Below, piece by piece: positions 31,917 through 41,902 of a stretch of 64,000 nt of DNA. Both the position numbers and the translations under genes were made by a program. Under the pieces are notes generated by a model. It saw nothing but the letters and a program-made list of their open reading frames with translations, searched no databases and had not been told where the DNA came from. Positions within the stretch are counted from its first letter, which is position 1. Every line of letters starts with the position of its first letter. This DNA is from Acrasis kona (Eukaryota > Heterolobosea > Eutetramitea > Acrasida > Acrasidae). Location of the stretch: assembly GCA_026419775.2 (NCBI GenBank), contig JAOPGA020000059.1, positions 1-64,000 on the forward strand, read 5' to 3'.

Positions 31917-31987
31917 CAACAAGTGCTGTAATGACGCACCTTTTTTAAAACTTGAGGTCGAAAAGTTGCTGAGACTAGTGCTTATTG
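31917..31987 (+). promoter_or_regulatory. SECIS element in the 3' UTR
   Basis: The transcript folds as a eukaryotic SECIS. Helix I pairs 31917-31927 with 31977-31987 (one mismatch). The non-Watson-Crick quartet is ATGA (31931-31934) opposite GA (31971-31972). Helix II pairs 31936-31944 with 31961-31969 (one mismatch). The apical loop begins with an A-rich run (AA at 31947-31948). It recruits SBP2 and the Sec-specific elongation factor to decode the UGA upstream. Confidence 0.88.
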
Positions 31988-32347
31988 TGTGGGCAAATAA
32001 AACAAGATTCCGTTATACTATAATGAATTTAAAGTAATTTCCAAGAAACCATGATTTGTTAATTTTCGAATTATACAACTAGAATTAAGTTAAGCATTTT
32101 TCTTCTGCTTGCATGAGATATATTGTTGTTAAATCAATAACAACAACACAATTGTACTCTCGTACTTAAATTATGCACTTCTCGTGAGTAAATTGAATCA
32201 TCTTAAAGGACTTTTATTTTTACTCTCAATACAATAATAGAACTGATTCGATTTGGAGAAAGATTTTCTGGTGGTAAAAATAGATGCTTCAGAGTATAAA
32301 TTCGATATCCAACAGTACACGGTATACTATTAAATAAACAAAACAAC

Positions 32348-32593
32348 ATGTCCACCGCAGATAAGATTAAAGACGAAGTTTCAACACGCTCCGACGCCGT
32401 TAAGGAAGACCTAAAGAACAGCGACAAGAAGAGTGATACTGGAAGCAAGGTTCTAGGAGACTTAACAAACTCAAAGGAGGAAGTCAAGACCGACAGCTAC
32501 CTAGAGTCAGCAAAGAACACAGTTATCGACGCTTATGAGTCCGTCAAAGAGGCTGTAGGAAGCGCATTAGGAACAGCTGAGGAGAAAAAGTAA
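32348..32593 (+). CDS. Small hydrophilic LEA-like protein
   Basis: 81 residues, no Cys or Trp, dominated by Lys, Asp, Glu, Ser, Ala and Thr, with amphipathic 11-residue-like segments (ADKIKDEVSTRSDAVKEDL; SYLESAKNTVIDAYESVKEA). This composition matches LEA or hydrophilin-type stress proteins, which protect cells on desiccation; encystment would be a plausible context. The AACAACATG start context is good and the stop is intact. An AT-rich gap of about 360 bp lies between the SECIS and this gene. Confidence 0.7.
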   Translation: MSTADKIKDEVSTRSDAVKEDLKNSDKKSDTGSKVLGDLTNSKEEVKTDSYLESAKNTVIDAYESVKEAVGSALGTAEEKK

Positions 32594-32629
32594 ATAAACT
32601 TCAAACTTAAAACAATATCATTGACTTCT

Positions 32630-33040
32630 TGGGCATCCTTCTGAGATCGGAATACATACCCTCAACATGAGTGGTTGCCATAATATCACCAATACAGCAT
32701 TCATCCGCCTTATAGGAATATATACTCTTAACGCGAGCAAATGCCATCGAGCGACAGACGCAGCATTTGTTCTTGAAGGAATACATATTCTTAGTATGAT
32801 GGTTAGGTAACTGATGCAGCACTTGTTCGTCTATACATAATCTTAACATGAGTAGATACTATCGGATCTTTGATGAAGCATTCATCTCAAAGGTATACAT
32901 ACTCTTAGCATGGATAGTTGCCAGGAGGTAACTGATGCAGCATTCGTTCACCTTAAAGGAATACACTCTTGACATTAGTCAATGTCATCAAATCACAAAG
33001 CACATGTTCAGCTTGAAGGAATACATACGCTGATAAGCAG
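32630..33040 (-). repeat. Diverged tandem repeat, about seven copies of a 60-66 bp unit
   Basis: The block GGAATACATACTCTTAACAT recurs with starts near 32649, 32715, 32778, 32830, 32892, 32958 and 33018. Each is followed by a GCAGCATTCGTTC-like segment. On the minus strand the left part (32849-32607) is open and encodes repeats of the form MYSFKxNECCxxxxMA with a Cys-Cys doublet. The right copies are broken by indels and stops. It may be the 3' remnant of a repeat-protein gene or a non-coding satellite. Confidence 0.7.
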
Positions 33041-33175
33041 GGACTAATTTACATTTATTAAATAAATCTAGATTTTCTTAAGTTTTATTTCTTGATTTAT
33101 AATTTGTTGCCAATCTCTTCTAGTATTGTAACCTCAAGATGTTGCGCCAACGTTTAATTTTAAGTACTTCAGTAA

Positions 33176-34171
33176 ATGAATTGTATACTACAAGATGACG
33201 TCTGGATAGAGATCTTGTCCTTCTTGAGTATATCTGAGCTAAAGATTGTGTATCACTTAAGCAGAAGTGTATACCAATCTGCAGTATTACAACTCATTGA
33301 TAGGGACAAAAGTACTGAAACAAACGTTTTATTGGATCTTTTACTGTATGATATGAATGATGCCTTTGATAGTATCATCAGTTTCAATGATGGGAAATTA
33401 TTGGATACATTTTTCATTAGATCGAAAATGATTTCATCGGCACCCATGCTTTTCCATCCTACAAAGTTCTCAAAGTTGTATAAATTTGCCAAAAGGGTGT
33501 CTTTGGATGAAAGATATGATCACTCCATTAAAGACAATGCTCCAATCAGAAAGCATAGTGCAAGGGGTGACGTTGAAGTTGTGAAATTTCTTTTGAGCAA
33601 AGCAGGAGTGGACCCTTCAGCTTTGGAAAATGAAGCTATTCGATTCTCTTGCTATTATAAGCAGTCGGAAGTAGTGAAAATTCTTCTTAAATGTCCCGGA
33701 GTTGATCCATCTGCTAACAACAACGAGGCTCTGATTCAAGCGAGTACCGGTGATTGTTCAGAAATTGTAGAGTTACTTCTACAGGATCCTAGGGTAGACC
33801 CATCTTCAGATAACAATGGGGCGATAAGGTCTGCATGTAAATTTGGATGTACAGCGACTGCAAGTTTATTATTGCTGGACGGCCGAGTCGATCCCTCAGC
33901 TTATTCAAATCAATGTATCATAGATGCAAGTAAGTATGGATTTTATGAAATTGTTCGTCTGTTGATGTCACATCCGCTTGTAAATCCAGCAGATATGGAT
34001 AATTATGCATTGTGTAATGCCAGTCACGAAGGCCATTGGAATATTGTGAGGCTTCTCATACAGGATCAAAGAGTTGACATTCAAGCACGAAATGAGTATT
34101 GCTTAAAAAGAGCCATAAAACAAAACCGCACGGACATAATTAACGAACTGTTCAATAGTACTAATGAATAG
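33176..34171 (+). CDS. F-box-like / ankyrin-repeat protein
   Basis: 331 aa, single exon. The first about 45 residues (DDVWIEILSFLSISELKIVYHLS) resemble an F-box. From about 125 to the end there are six or seven degenerate ankyrin repeats with a strict lineage-specific pattern (EIVELLLQDPRVDPSSDNNG, IVRLLMSHPLVNPADMDNY), each ending VDPSxxxN and Ala. Repeats of this kind are common in amoebae and in giant viruses. The role may be a substrate adaptor for an SCF ubiquitin ligase; that is inferred. There is no transfer signal in composition. Confidence 0.8.
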   Translation: MNCILQDDVWIEILSFLSISELKIVYHLSRSVYQSAVLQLIDRDKSTETNVLLDLLLYDMNDAFDSIISFNDGKLLDTFFIRSKMISSAPMLFHPTKFSKLYKFAKRVSLDERYDHSIKDNAPIRKHSARGDVEVVKFLLSKAGVDPSALENEAIRFSCYYKQSEVVKILLKCPGVDPSANNNEALIQASTGDCSEIVELLLQDPRVDPSSDNNGAIRSACKFGCTATASLLLLDGRVDPSAYSNQCIIDASKYGFYEIVRLLMSHPLVNPADMDNYALCNASHEGHWNIVRLLIQDQRVDIQARNEYCLKRAIKQNRTDIINELFNSTNE

Positions 34172-34466
34172 AAAGCTATGGAATTCGACAATAAAGTACG
34201 CAGTACTTGGATTCTTCCTTTGTTTTATNAAAAAAGATTGTACATCTTATGATCCTTTAGTAATTTCGAAGATGGGTGGTAACATTGAAAGAATGTCGGC
34301 AAAGTCAATGAAGAAATTGAATATAATCACAAATAACACTTCTTTCTGTACAGAATGCACAAACCGCGCTTAAGTTGTACTTGGTACATGTGATTAGTGC
34401 AATTCAAAATCATAATTAAAGATCATAACTTTCTGTTTTATTAGTTATGGTGTGGTTTTGTTTATA
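34172..34466. other. Intergenic, includes an ambiguous base at 34230
   Basis: No convincing gene. One N lies at about 34230 beside an A6 run, a second sign of uncertain consensus in this area. Confidence 0.5.
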
Positions 34467-34891
34467 TTACAAGTCTTCGCAATTGAGCGAGTTCGCTTCG
34501 GAAAGGTCATTCCCTAAAGATTTTGTCATTTCTCTCATAGCCTTTGAAAATGGATGTTGACACGGCCGATCTGTTATACCAACAACATGTAGCTCCTCCC
34601 ACTCTTTTTCTGTGTTACCAAATGACGCAACCCTCTTCATACTCCCCGTGTTTGGTTGCTTGTTAGTAATAGTCTTTTCTATAATGTCTAGTAGCATGTT
34701 TTGTTGTGTTCCGGATGTGTTGATCAATGGGCCTATAAATACTGTGGAATTTTTCTCAAATACGCGTATTTGCCAGGATCCCCATGCTATTTTTGCTTAT
34801 TACTTTCGAAGATACCGAATCTTCTGTTGTAACAAATTTATATGTGGCCTAACAGTCTGAATAGAGGATCATAATTGTGACTGAAGTCCAT
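34467..34891 (-). pseudogene. Frameshifted gene, unknown family
   Basis: On the minus strand ATG 34891 gives MDFSHNYDPLFRLLGHI and a stop. A shift continues as KFVTTEDSVSSKVISKNSMG, and a second shift gives SWQIRVFEKNSTVFIGPLIN and an intact C-terminal half (NMLLDIIEKTITNKQPNTG, EEWEELHVVGIT-like block) to the stop at 34467. No GT-AG pair restores both joints. Two indels in 425 bp close to an N base make an assembly error as likely as true decay. I do not recognise the family. Confidence 0.45.
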
Positions 34892-35352
34892 AATTATGAT
34901 GTTGGTTAAAACCATTAGCACACAAAACTAAAAATACACTTGTAAAATTCTCTCTTTCAGAGAATAAATGTAAATTACCACGTTTAAGCTTAACTCTTTT
35001 GAACCCACCAAAAAATAGACTCTTAGAATGTCATTTAAGGTGTTTGCAGCAATAAAAATGCATTTTTACCTCAGAAAAAAACCGAGAAGTATGCATACTT
35101 CCGCTACTTTTTATTGATATTATTGGTGTGTCGAGTAGGGCAGGATTAGAGCTTCAAGAAAATGATATTTATATGGCTGAATAGTGTTTAATGTCTTGTC
35201 AAAGACACTATATCATCAAGGATTTACCTTGAAATCAAGCTTAATTCCAATTTTCAAATTGACAAGTTGACTCGATTTTTGGTGTGATTATTCAAAGGGT
35301 TAAGCTGAATGTAATAATAAAAATCGTTTATGTTGTACACAAATATGCATTC

Positions 35353-36162
35353 CTAAACTGAGTTCAATTTTTTGTAAATATCCTCAACCAAATTAGAAAA
35401 GACCAAGTTCACATTATGTCCTGTTTTAGCACTTGCTTCAATAGCCAAAGATGCCATGAAAGATTTCTTACATCAACATAAAGCAATTTGTATGACTTAC
35501 TTCAGAACATAATTCGTCAGCCTCTTTCTTTTGAACTTGTCTCAAGTGTTCGTCATCTGACTTGTTACCGACAAGAGTAACCAAAAGGTCTGATGATGGG
35601 GCTGTGAACTTCTCAATTTCCGTAATCCACCTCTTGACACTCTCAAAAGATTTTTTGTCCTACACAAATAAACATTCATCAAGTCTGATTAAAATTAAAA
35701 CTTACAGTGACATCATAAACTATAACGACTCCATGGCATCCTCTATAATATGTGCTCGAAATTGTATTATATCTTTCTTGACCGGCTGTTATGATTAGCA
35801 ATCAATATGTGTTCGTCGCTAATACCTGTGTCCCATACTTGCACCTTTACTTCTGTTCCATCTATCGTTAATTTCTTCACTTTCTAAAGAGAATGAGTTT
35901 GAGTTTATTAAACCATTTTTCATACAAAATCTACTCCAATTGTCGCTATATAATTATTTGTATATGTTCCGTCGACCCATTGTCCTGCTAAACTTGTTTT
36001 TCCAACACCTGCGTCGCCAATTATTAAAATTTTAAATAAGTTGTGCTTCCTAACAGTAAAATTCTACCCTGCAACGATACCATACTTTTTTGCTTCCTCC
36101 TCTGTCGAAACGTTAACACCACCCGGCACAGGTGGTTCCTTCTGTCCAGCGCAGTTACCCAT
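35353..36162 (-). CDS. Rab-type small GTPase with N-terminal MGNC and no C-terminal cysteines
   Basis: Six exons: 36162-36086, 36049-35926, 35883-35826, 35785-35706, 35659-35501 and 35466-35353. Introns are 34-46 nt; the first (36085-36050, 36 nt) is phase 2. The product is 203 aa. GTP-binding motifs are complete: GDAGVGKTS (P-loop), WDTAGQERY (switch II, catalytic Gln), NKSD and EASAK. It acts in vesicle traffic. The N terminus MGNCAGQK is a textbook N-myristoylation plus palmitoylation signal. The C terminus (IYKKLNSV) has no prenylatable Cys, so membrane anchoring is probably N-terminal, as in plant ARA6 and apicomplexan Rab5B. The exact Rab subfamily is not assigned. Confidence 0.9.
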
Positions 36163-36640
36163 TTTCAATCAACATATTGTAACGCATGCAAATGACATTG
36201 ACCACTGTAGTCGATACAACTATTTATTTGGTGATATATGTTTAATTGTATACAACCCATTTAGCTGTTTTGAAGCACCTGCGATACACAACACATATCG
36301 TGCTTTGATTAAACATCAATAATTTAACGAAGAGAGTACACAAATGATGAAGACCTAAGAAGAAGGTATGCAATATTTAAAAAAAGAAACTTGATCCAAC
36401 TCATCAATGGTAACAGTAAGCACTTACCAAATGCTTAACGTTCACTATCAAACTAATTATTATTACTCACATGCCAGGATATTGAAATGTCACCTCGATT
36501 ACAATAACGAATGCATACAATGAGATTGTTCTACACAAGTTCAGATTCTGGTTGAGTGCGTTTTAGAACCTTAAGCGAACTGTAACTACACTACAAATAA
36601 TCAGCAACGAATTCTATTATCACAAAACAGTTAAGAAACG
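36163..36640. other. Divergent intergenic region
   Basis: AT-rich 478 bp between the diverging Rab and Thg1-like genes. No coding frame or repeat seen; presumed promoters of both. Confidence 0.5.
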
Positions 36641-37561
36641 ATGAGCAACAAAGGAGTATACGATGTAATTTCCGAAAGGATGAAGAATTACGAGAACGAC
36701 CAAGGTCCCCTTCTTGATGATACCAAACCATTCATGATGAGACTTGATGGTCACAAGTTCTCAACTTTTGCGTCACCATTTCGCAAACCGTTCGACGATC
36801 TACTACACAATGTCATGGTTGCAACAGCCAACGATTTATTAACACATTACCACTGCACTACCGCGTACACCCAATCAGATGAAATCACCCTAGTTTTCCC
36901 CGCGTTGAATAACAAGGACGCCAAAGAAGGTGAAGAGAACATTGTAAGAACACCTCTTCACTCTGGTAGAGTTCTCAAGCTCTGCACTTTGGCCAGCGGG
37001 TATTGCACTGCGAGATTTAATTTTCACTGCTTGCGTCTTGCCGATTCTTGGCCCTCCGAGGCACAGAAACTAGTTGGAGCATCTAAGGGTTCTAATTTTA
37101 ATTACGAAAGGATACAAAGCAATTTAAGAGGAGGAGTAGCCTACTTTGACGCCAGAGCTTTCAATGTCGAATCAGAGCAGGACTTGCTCGATAACGTTAT
37201 GTGGAGATCAAAGTTTGATTGTAGACGTAATTCCATGAACAATCTGGGTAGGATGTATTTTTCATCAAAGCAGATGAACGGAGTGAAGAATAGAGAGCTT
37301 AACGAAATGTTGTTGCAGAAGAATGTTAACTTTAATGATTGGCCATTGTCCTTCCGATATGGAACATTTATCAAGAAGGAATTGACGGAAAGAGTCGGAA
37401 CAAACCCAATAACAGGAAAGTCAGAAACTGTACAGCGAGCAGTTGTCAAGTGTTATGCATTGGAGCCAAGAAATGAAAAAGAATATTTAGACATGTTACT
37501 TTACAAGTATTGGAATCAGGTGGACCCGAAGGTCACACAAACCAAACAAGTTGTAGAATAA
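36641..37561 (+). CDS. tRNAHis guanylyltransferase family protein (Thg1-like)
   Basis: 306 aa, single exon. This family adds nucleotides 3'-to-5' at tRNA 5' ends: Thg1 adds G-1 to tRNA-His, while Thg1-like proteins repair or edit truncated tRNAs. Visible motifs are the metal-binding MRLDGHKFSTF, KPFDD, the catalytic AYTQSDEITLVF, and ARFNFH with GGVAYFDARAF. The region normally carrying HINNLYNT in true Thg1 reads WRSKFDCRRNSMNNLGRMYF, as in Thg1-like proteins, favouring the TLP branch. The C terminus (ELTERVGTNPITGKSE) is also family-like. No mitochondrial presequence is obvious. Confidence 0.88.
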   Translation: MSNKGVYDVISERMKNYENDQGPLLDDTKPFMMRLDGHKFSTFASPFRKPFDDLLHNVMVATANDLLTHYHCTTAYTQSDEITLVFPALNNKDAKEGEENIVRTPLHSGRVLKLCTLASGYCTARFNFHCLRLADSWPSEAQKLVGASKGSNFNYERIQSNLRGGVAYFDARAFNVESEQDLLDNVMWRSKFDCRRNSMNNLGRMYFSSKQMNGVKNRELNEMLLQKNVNFNDWPLSFRYGTFIKKELTERVGTNPITGKSETVQRAVVKCYALEPRNEKEYLDMLLYKYWNQVDPKVTQTKQVVE

Positions 37562-37939
37562 ATTATCTTGTCAAAAGTTTTGCTATCATATCATGTCAGA
37601 TTATAAGATTTAAATCATGCCTTTTGTCACGACGTATGACTCTATACACCGTCCAATCATCAATGTAGTTGTTAAAATCAAATCGTTAATGAGTCTGATA
37701 CATTTTCCTCTAAAGTAAAGCCTTTAATTGTTCTCTTCATTGCAAAAAGAATCAAACAATAACATACGAGTAATTTAGAACCTTTGCTTTTTTGGAAGTT
37801 TGACGTTATTATTAAATGCCATGTTGATGAAAAATGTACGTTGATTTGTTTTAGTCTATTTGTGTTTGGAAGCGCATTATTTTTAGAGTTAGGACAAATA
37901 TTTTGTCTCCAAAAGTACCGAAAACAAAAATTATAAAAA
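37562..37939. other. Intergenic region
   Basis: AT-rich, no supported feature. It serves as the 3' flank of the Thg1-like gene and leader of the next. Confidence 0.45.
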
Positions 37940-39195
37940 ATGACTAAACACAACACAAGGTCTCAAACAGAGGGGATATCTGTTCGTATGCCGTATCCTA
38001 TTTGGCGAACATTCGAAGTAGTCGCTGCAGTTCTAGCAGGGATGGTCGGTAGCTGGTGGTATAGCCATACCGAGAGTTTCGATGCTTCTGACATAACAAC
38101 ACCAACAGGAGTCATAAACTCATTTGATGAAGTATCCACACCAATCGAAAGGATCATATCGGGGGGAGTTTCATACAGAACCAATTTAATTCACATTGTG
38201 ATGCCAGTTGTCAGCACCATCTTTTCTAGATTATGGATGATGCAGAAACAATTACTATTCTCTATCGTTTATTTCTTCTTTTGTACCTACGTTAATTCCA
38301 TCAGCCAAGTGCTGGCGCAGAGGATTGCTGATTCTACCTATGCTAATTTAAACAAGTTTACATTACCAGATCTTGGATTTAAGTTATTGCCCCATTTGGA
38401 TAGCACGTTCAAACACTCTGACATGCTACTGCTGCTGATGGAACTGGTGTCCATTGTAAGGTTATTCTTAGAGTCCGGCGAGATGATGCAAATACCCGGT
38501 GCCAAAGGCGTTCAAAAGAACACATCCTCACGATCAAAGAACATCGCAATCATATTGAGAAGAATTTTATTCATACACGGAACCTGTTTCCTACTAAGGG
38601 CTCTTTCCATTTGCATCACGAGTAAGATTCATTTTTATTACATTTTTTTAATCTTCAATAGTTTTACCAAACCCTCATCCCCATTGCGTTCCCATGATTC
38701 ACCCGAACATTTTCGTCGCCGGACTCATGATTGTGTTTGGATCCAACGGAACATGTTATGATGTGTTCTTCTCTGGACATGCGGCGGCAATGATGATCTT
38801 ATCATTGTTCTGGCAAAAATACACGGTAAGTAACAAGACACATTGTCGGCGACTAACACCATTTTCAGCACGATCGTCCTCTACAAATCGTAATGTGGAT
38901 CATGTCTTCTGTTGGATGGTTGGTCCTTATCGCCACACGCTTCCACTATACCGTTGATGTACTTTATGGATGCCTGATTGGATTCTGCATGTGGCAATTC
39001 TATCATACCATTCTTATACATAAAATAGATGCCAAGGTCGAAGTTGCTTTTTGGTGGCCGTGCATTCGCGGATTCATGGAGTGGTTTGAATCCGATAGAG
39101 CCGAACTTCAGGTGGGAGGCTTGACAAAGAAGGGATTGGCAAAGACAGTTTCTAATACATCACGTCTTGTTCAGAGGATGTACAAAACTGATTAA
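37940..39195 (+). CDS. Sphingomyelin synthase-like phosphotransferase (PAP2_C family)
   Basis: Three exons: 37940-38621, 38662-38825 and 38869-39195, with introns of 40 and 43 nt, phases 1 and 0; 390 aa. At least five membrane helices. The catalytic triad motifs of the sphingolipid synthase family are present: TCYDVFFSGHAAAMMI (the CGDxxFSGHT equivalent) and RFHYTVDVLYG (His and Asp). Family members transfer a phospho-head group (choline, ethanolamine or inositol) from a phospholipid to ceramide in Golgi or plasma membrane. The head group cannot be read from sequence. The N terminus is cytosolic and short, and the C-terminal tail is basic. Confidence 0.85.
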
Positions 39196-39757
39196 GAGAA
39201 TGTGCTATGCCATCAAAAATTTTATGAGAAAGAAGTGGTTAGATCGAGATTGTATATATAAAATTGATTTTAAAATGTTGCATTCTTGATGGAGAGTTAT
39301 ATTAGTAAAGCACGATTTAAACTACCCAGACGAAGAAGTGGATGCGAACCCTGAAAATAAGGAAGAATTTATTCGTCACTGGTTGCCTGTTCTGTTGTTG
39401 GTAGTGAAAGTGGACTCATTAAGATTGATCCCAATCAGACAATGGATTGAATTGAGATATTAGAAGAATAGACTGTCTTTCTGATTGAGTTTTAAAAAAT
39501 CAAATAGCAGGACTTTGAGTACATACTCCCGACTTAATTAGGAGCAGTTAGCCGATTCATGTGTGATGTTGGCAGTACATGTCTCCCTTTTCTCCAATGT
39601 TCATCACCAGTAATTGGATTGCTTCATGGATTCTCTGATAATAGATATATATGTCGCGCCCGGGTCAGAGCACGAACATGCATGCTGAGCATTGGTCAAC
39701 CGAATTTAAGCCAATTAATGGACTTCAACAAAGTTCATTTTAAAACAATCTCAAAAA
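39196..39757 (+). other. Intergenic with a short orphan coding stretch
   Basis: At 39290-39463 an open frame without a start codon reads VKHDLNYPDEEVDANPENKE and FIRHWLPVLLLVVKVDSLRL before TAG. It has protein-like texture and may be a relic exon. Nothing else is seen. Confidence 0.3.
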
Positions 39758-40471
39758 ATGTCCGAAGCAGTGGTAGAAGAAAGACAGTCCTTATCTCCAA
39801 GAGGGCCTTCATCAACACCTTCACCAAAGCGCGACTCTGTATCTCCAAGAAGAAGTCGATCACCCTCTCCAAGAGGTAGAAGTCGTTCCCCTCGTAGAAA
39901 CCGATCACAATCTCCTTTAAGATCGCTTTACATCCGTAATTTGAACCAGCGTACCAGAGCTGAAACACTAAAGGATATATTTTGTAAGTAGTCTTCATTC
40001 TTGTAGTGCATTTAACACTTTGAAGCTAAATATGGAACCGTTGCCGACGTTCATATTCCAAGAGATTATTATACCAAAGAGCCACGCGGGTTTGCGTACG
40101 TTGAATTTAGAAATGCCAGAGATGCAGACGTAGCCAAAGAAGAAATGAATGGAAGAGAGATTCAAGGAAGAGTTGTTCAGATTTCATACGCCGAAGGAAA
40201 GAGAAAAACAAAAGACGAGATGAGAGAGAGAAGGCCAAGCCCGCGCAGAAGTAGATATGACCCTTATGATGATCGCAGAAGTAGCTCTGGACGACGTCGT
40301 GGTAGGTCTTTCAGTCCCGCTAACCGCGATAGATCTAGGTCGCCAAGATCAAGGTCACGTCGTGACAGTGAGGGAGGCAGGAGTAGAGATAGAGAGTATA
40401 GAAGAAGAGATTCAAGAAGAGACAGAAGCTCAAGTAGGTCGCCAAGGAGATCCTCTCCCGATCGAAGATGA
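39758..40471 (+). CDS. SR-type splicing factor (RS-RRM-RS)
   Basis: Two exons: 39758-39983 and 40026-40471, 42-nt intron, phase 1; 223 aa. An N-terminal Arg/Ser/Pro tract (about 13-52) precedes one RRM (about 55-130): RNP2 LYIRNL, RNP1 RGFAYVEF, DIFSKYG helix. A second long RS domain follows (RSPRSRSRRDSEGGRSRDRE...). This RS-RRM-RS layout is that of Tra2/SRSF2-like factors, which bind exonic enhancers and recruit U1/U2 components. The intron splits the RRM after alpha-helix 1. The downstream 270 bp to the convergent RRP8 gene hold nothing else. Confidence 0.88.
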
Positions 40472-40744
40472 AGATAATTTTCCACTTTGTGTTATTCAAG
40501 TTTGTATGAGAAAGTGCATCCAAGAACTGATAAAGACGGTCAAGCAAAGAATCAAGTGTGTGAATTTAAAATGTTGAAGTCATCTCAAGCAAGACAAGCA
40601 AGTTCAAGCTCCTCTGTAATACTGCTATGTCTTTTTTTATAACACTTTTTTATAGTTCTTGTAGTGATTCATATTTAGTAAGTTCCCAACATCAATCTTC
40701 TTTACATCCTTCCACAAGTGTATTTATATAAAAGTATTTTTATT

Positions 40745-41678
40745 TTATCTCTTCTTGTACAAGCATGGTTTGAGTATGTCGTTGGTTGGTGGAACTTGTT
40801 CGCACTTCTTTGTCTTCTTGAACTCCATAATGTAAAAGTAGCCGTTTGGTTGTGACTTGGAATGAGTGTTTGTGAAAACAGTATTGTGTTTACCTTTTGT
40901 TTGATTGCAAATCCCATCTTTTCTAGCACAACTAAAAACTTTTTCAATCCTATCAATCGACTCTCAAGCTCTGCAATCTTTAGCGTACCACTTCAAATGT
41001 TAGTTTAGAGAATAGTTAATAGCTTACTCTTGTTTGAGAACACGATTTGCTTCTTTTATGTAGTCAGCAAAGTTCGTCCCCATCAAAGACAGGCAGAAAA
41101 TGGCAATATCAACAGATTCGTCCTCTAGAGGAACATTCGACATCTCTGCAACAGTCACATGTTCATTAAGTGCCACGAGGTCGAACGAATGCACCTTCTG
41201 CTTTGCCTCTTGAGCAATCCGTGCCTCTCCGCAGCCAAAGTCAGCCACCACACTACTTTTTGGTTGTCTTGACAGATATTTAATGAGGCTTTTAACAGGA
41301 TCAAAGGGCCACTCATCAACAGCTTGACGGTAACCATCATGATACTTGTAGGGTGAGTTGTTGGGAATGTAGAAAAGTTACTTCTGTGAATAGTTTGGGT
41401 TCTTTGTCAAACATTTGTTTTGCATCTTCACCAGTAATTGTATATAACTTTTCATTTAAAAATCTGAATTTTGCACCTTCTAGCTTTTTCTTAAACACTT
41501 GTTGTAGTTCGGTAAGATTGCTGCTAGAAGTTTTTTGGACTTTGTTCGCTGGTCCATGGTTGTTAACAACTTCTGCGTCTGAAAACTTTCGTTTCTTGAA
41601 TACACTCTTATCAAAGAAATGTGTCCCACGATCATCGTCGTACTTGCGCTTTGTGGCAACCTTCTTCTTTCCACCCAT
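40745..41678 (-). CDS. RRP8: Ribosomal RNA-processing protein 8 (25S/28S rRNA m1A methyltransferase)
   Basis: Four exons: 41678-41382, 41344-41028, 40990-40894 and 40855-40745, with introns of 37, 37 and 38 nt; 273 aa. RRP8 is a nucleolar SAM-dependent enzyme that makes m1A in the large-subunit rRNA. A Lys-rich N-terminal tail acts as nucleolar signal. Then come the family blocks YHDGYRQAVDEWP, VVADFGCGEARIA (SAM), VHSFDLVALN, MSNVPLEDESVDIAIFCLSLMGTNFADYIKEANRVLK and LEKMGFAIKQK. Length is shorter than yeast or human because of a reduced N-terminal tail. Start is at the first Met, MGGKKK. The next gene starts 224 bp away, divergently. Confidence 0.95.
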
Positions 41679-41902
41679 GTTGTGAATTTGAGGATGTTGT
41701 CAACCTCGTTAGATTCAAATAAACTCGAACATATGACTGTTATGAATGCATCCAGAAACTGTTTTGAATGAAGTGTGGGGCTATATAGGGGAAGCACCAA
41801 AAGGCGAAGAAAGAGGCGATGTCATCTTAATACTATCGAAAATGCTACACAAAATGAAGTAACTTGAGCAACGAGTATTATCGTTAATGTAACTATAGGA
41901 AC

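Noticed and set aside
34164-34373. A 69-codon frame after the ankyrin gene
   Set aside because: It includes an N base and overlaps the ankyrin 3' end. There is no domain or conserved texture.
36068-36085. An 18-nt intron in the Rab gene that would remove the stop after GIVAG
   Set aside because: A normal 36-nt intron (36085-36050, donor GTATGG) gives the same frame and joins EEEAK to KKHNLF. The ultra-short intron is not needed.
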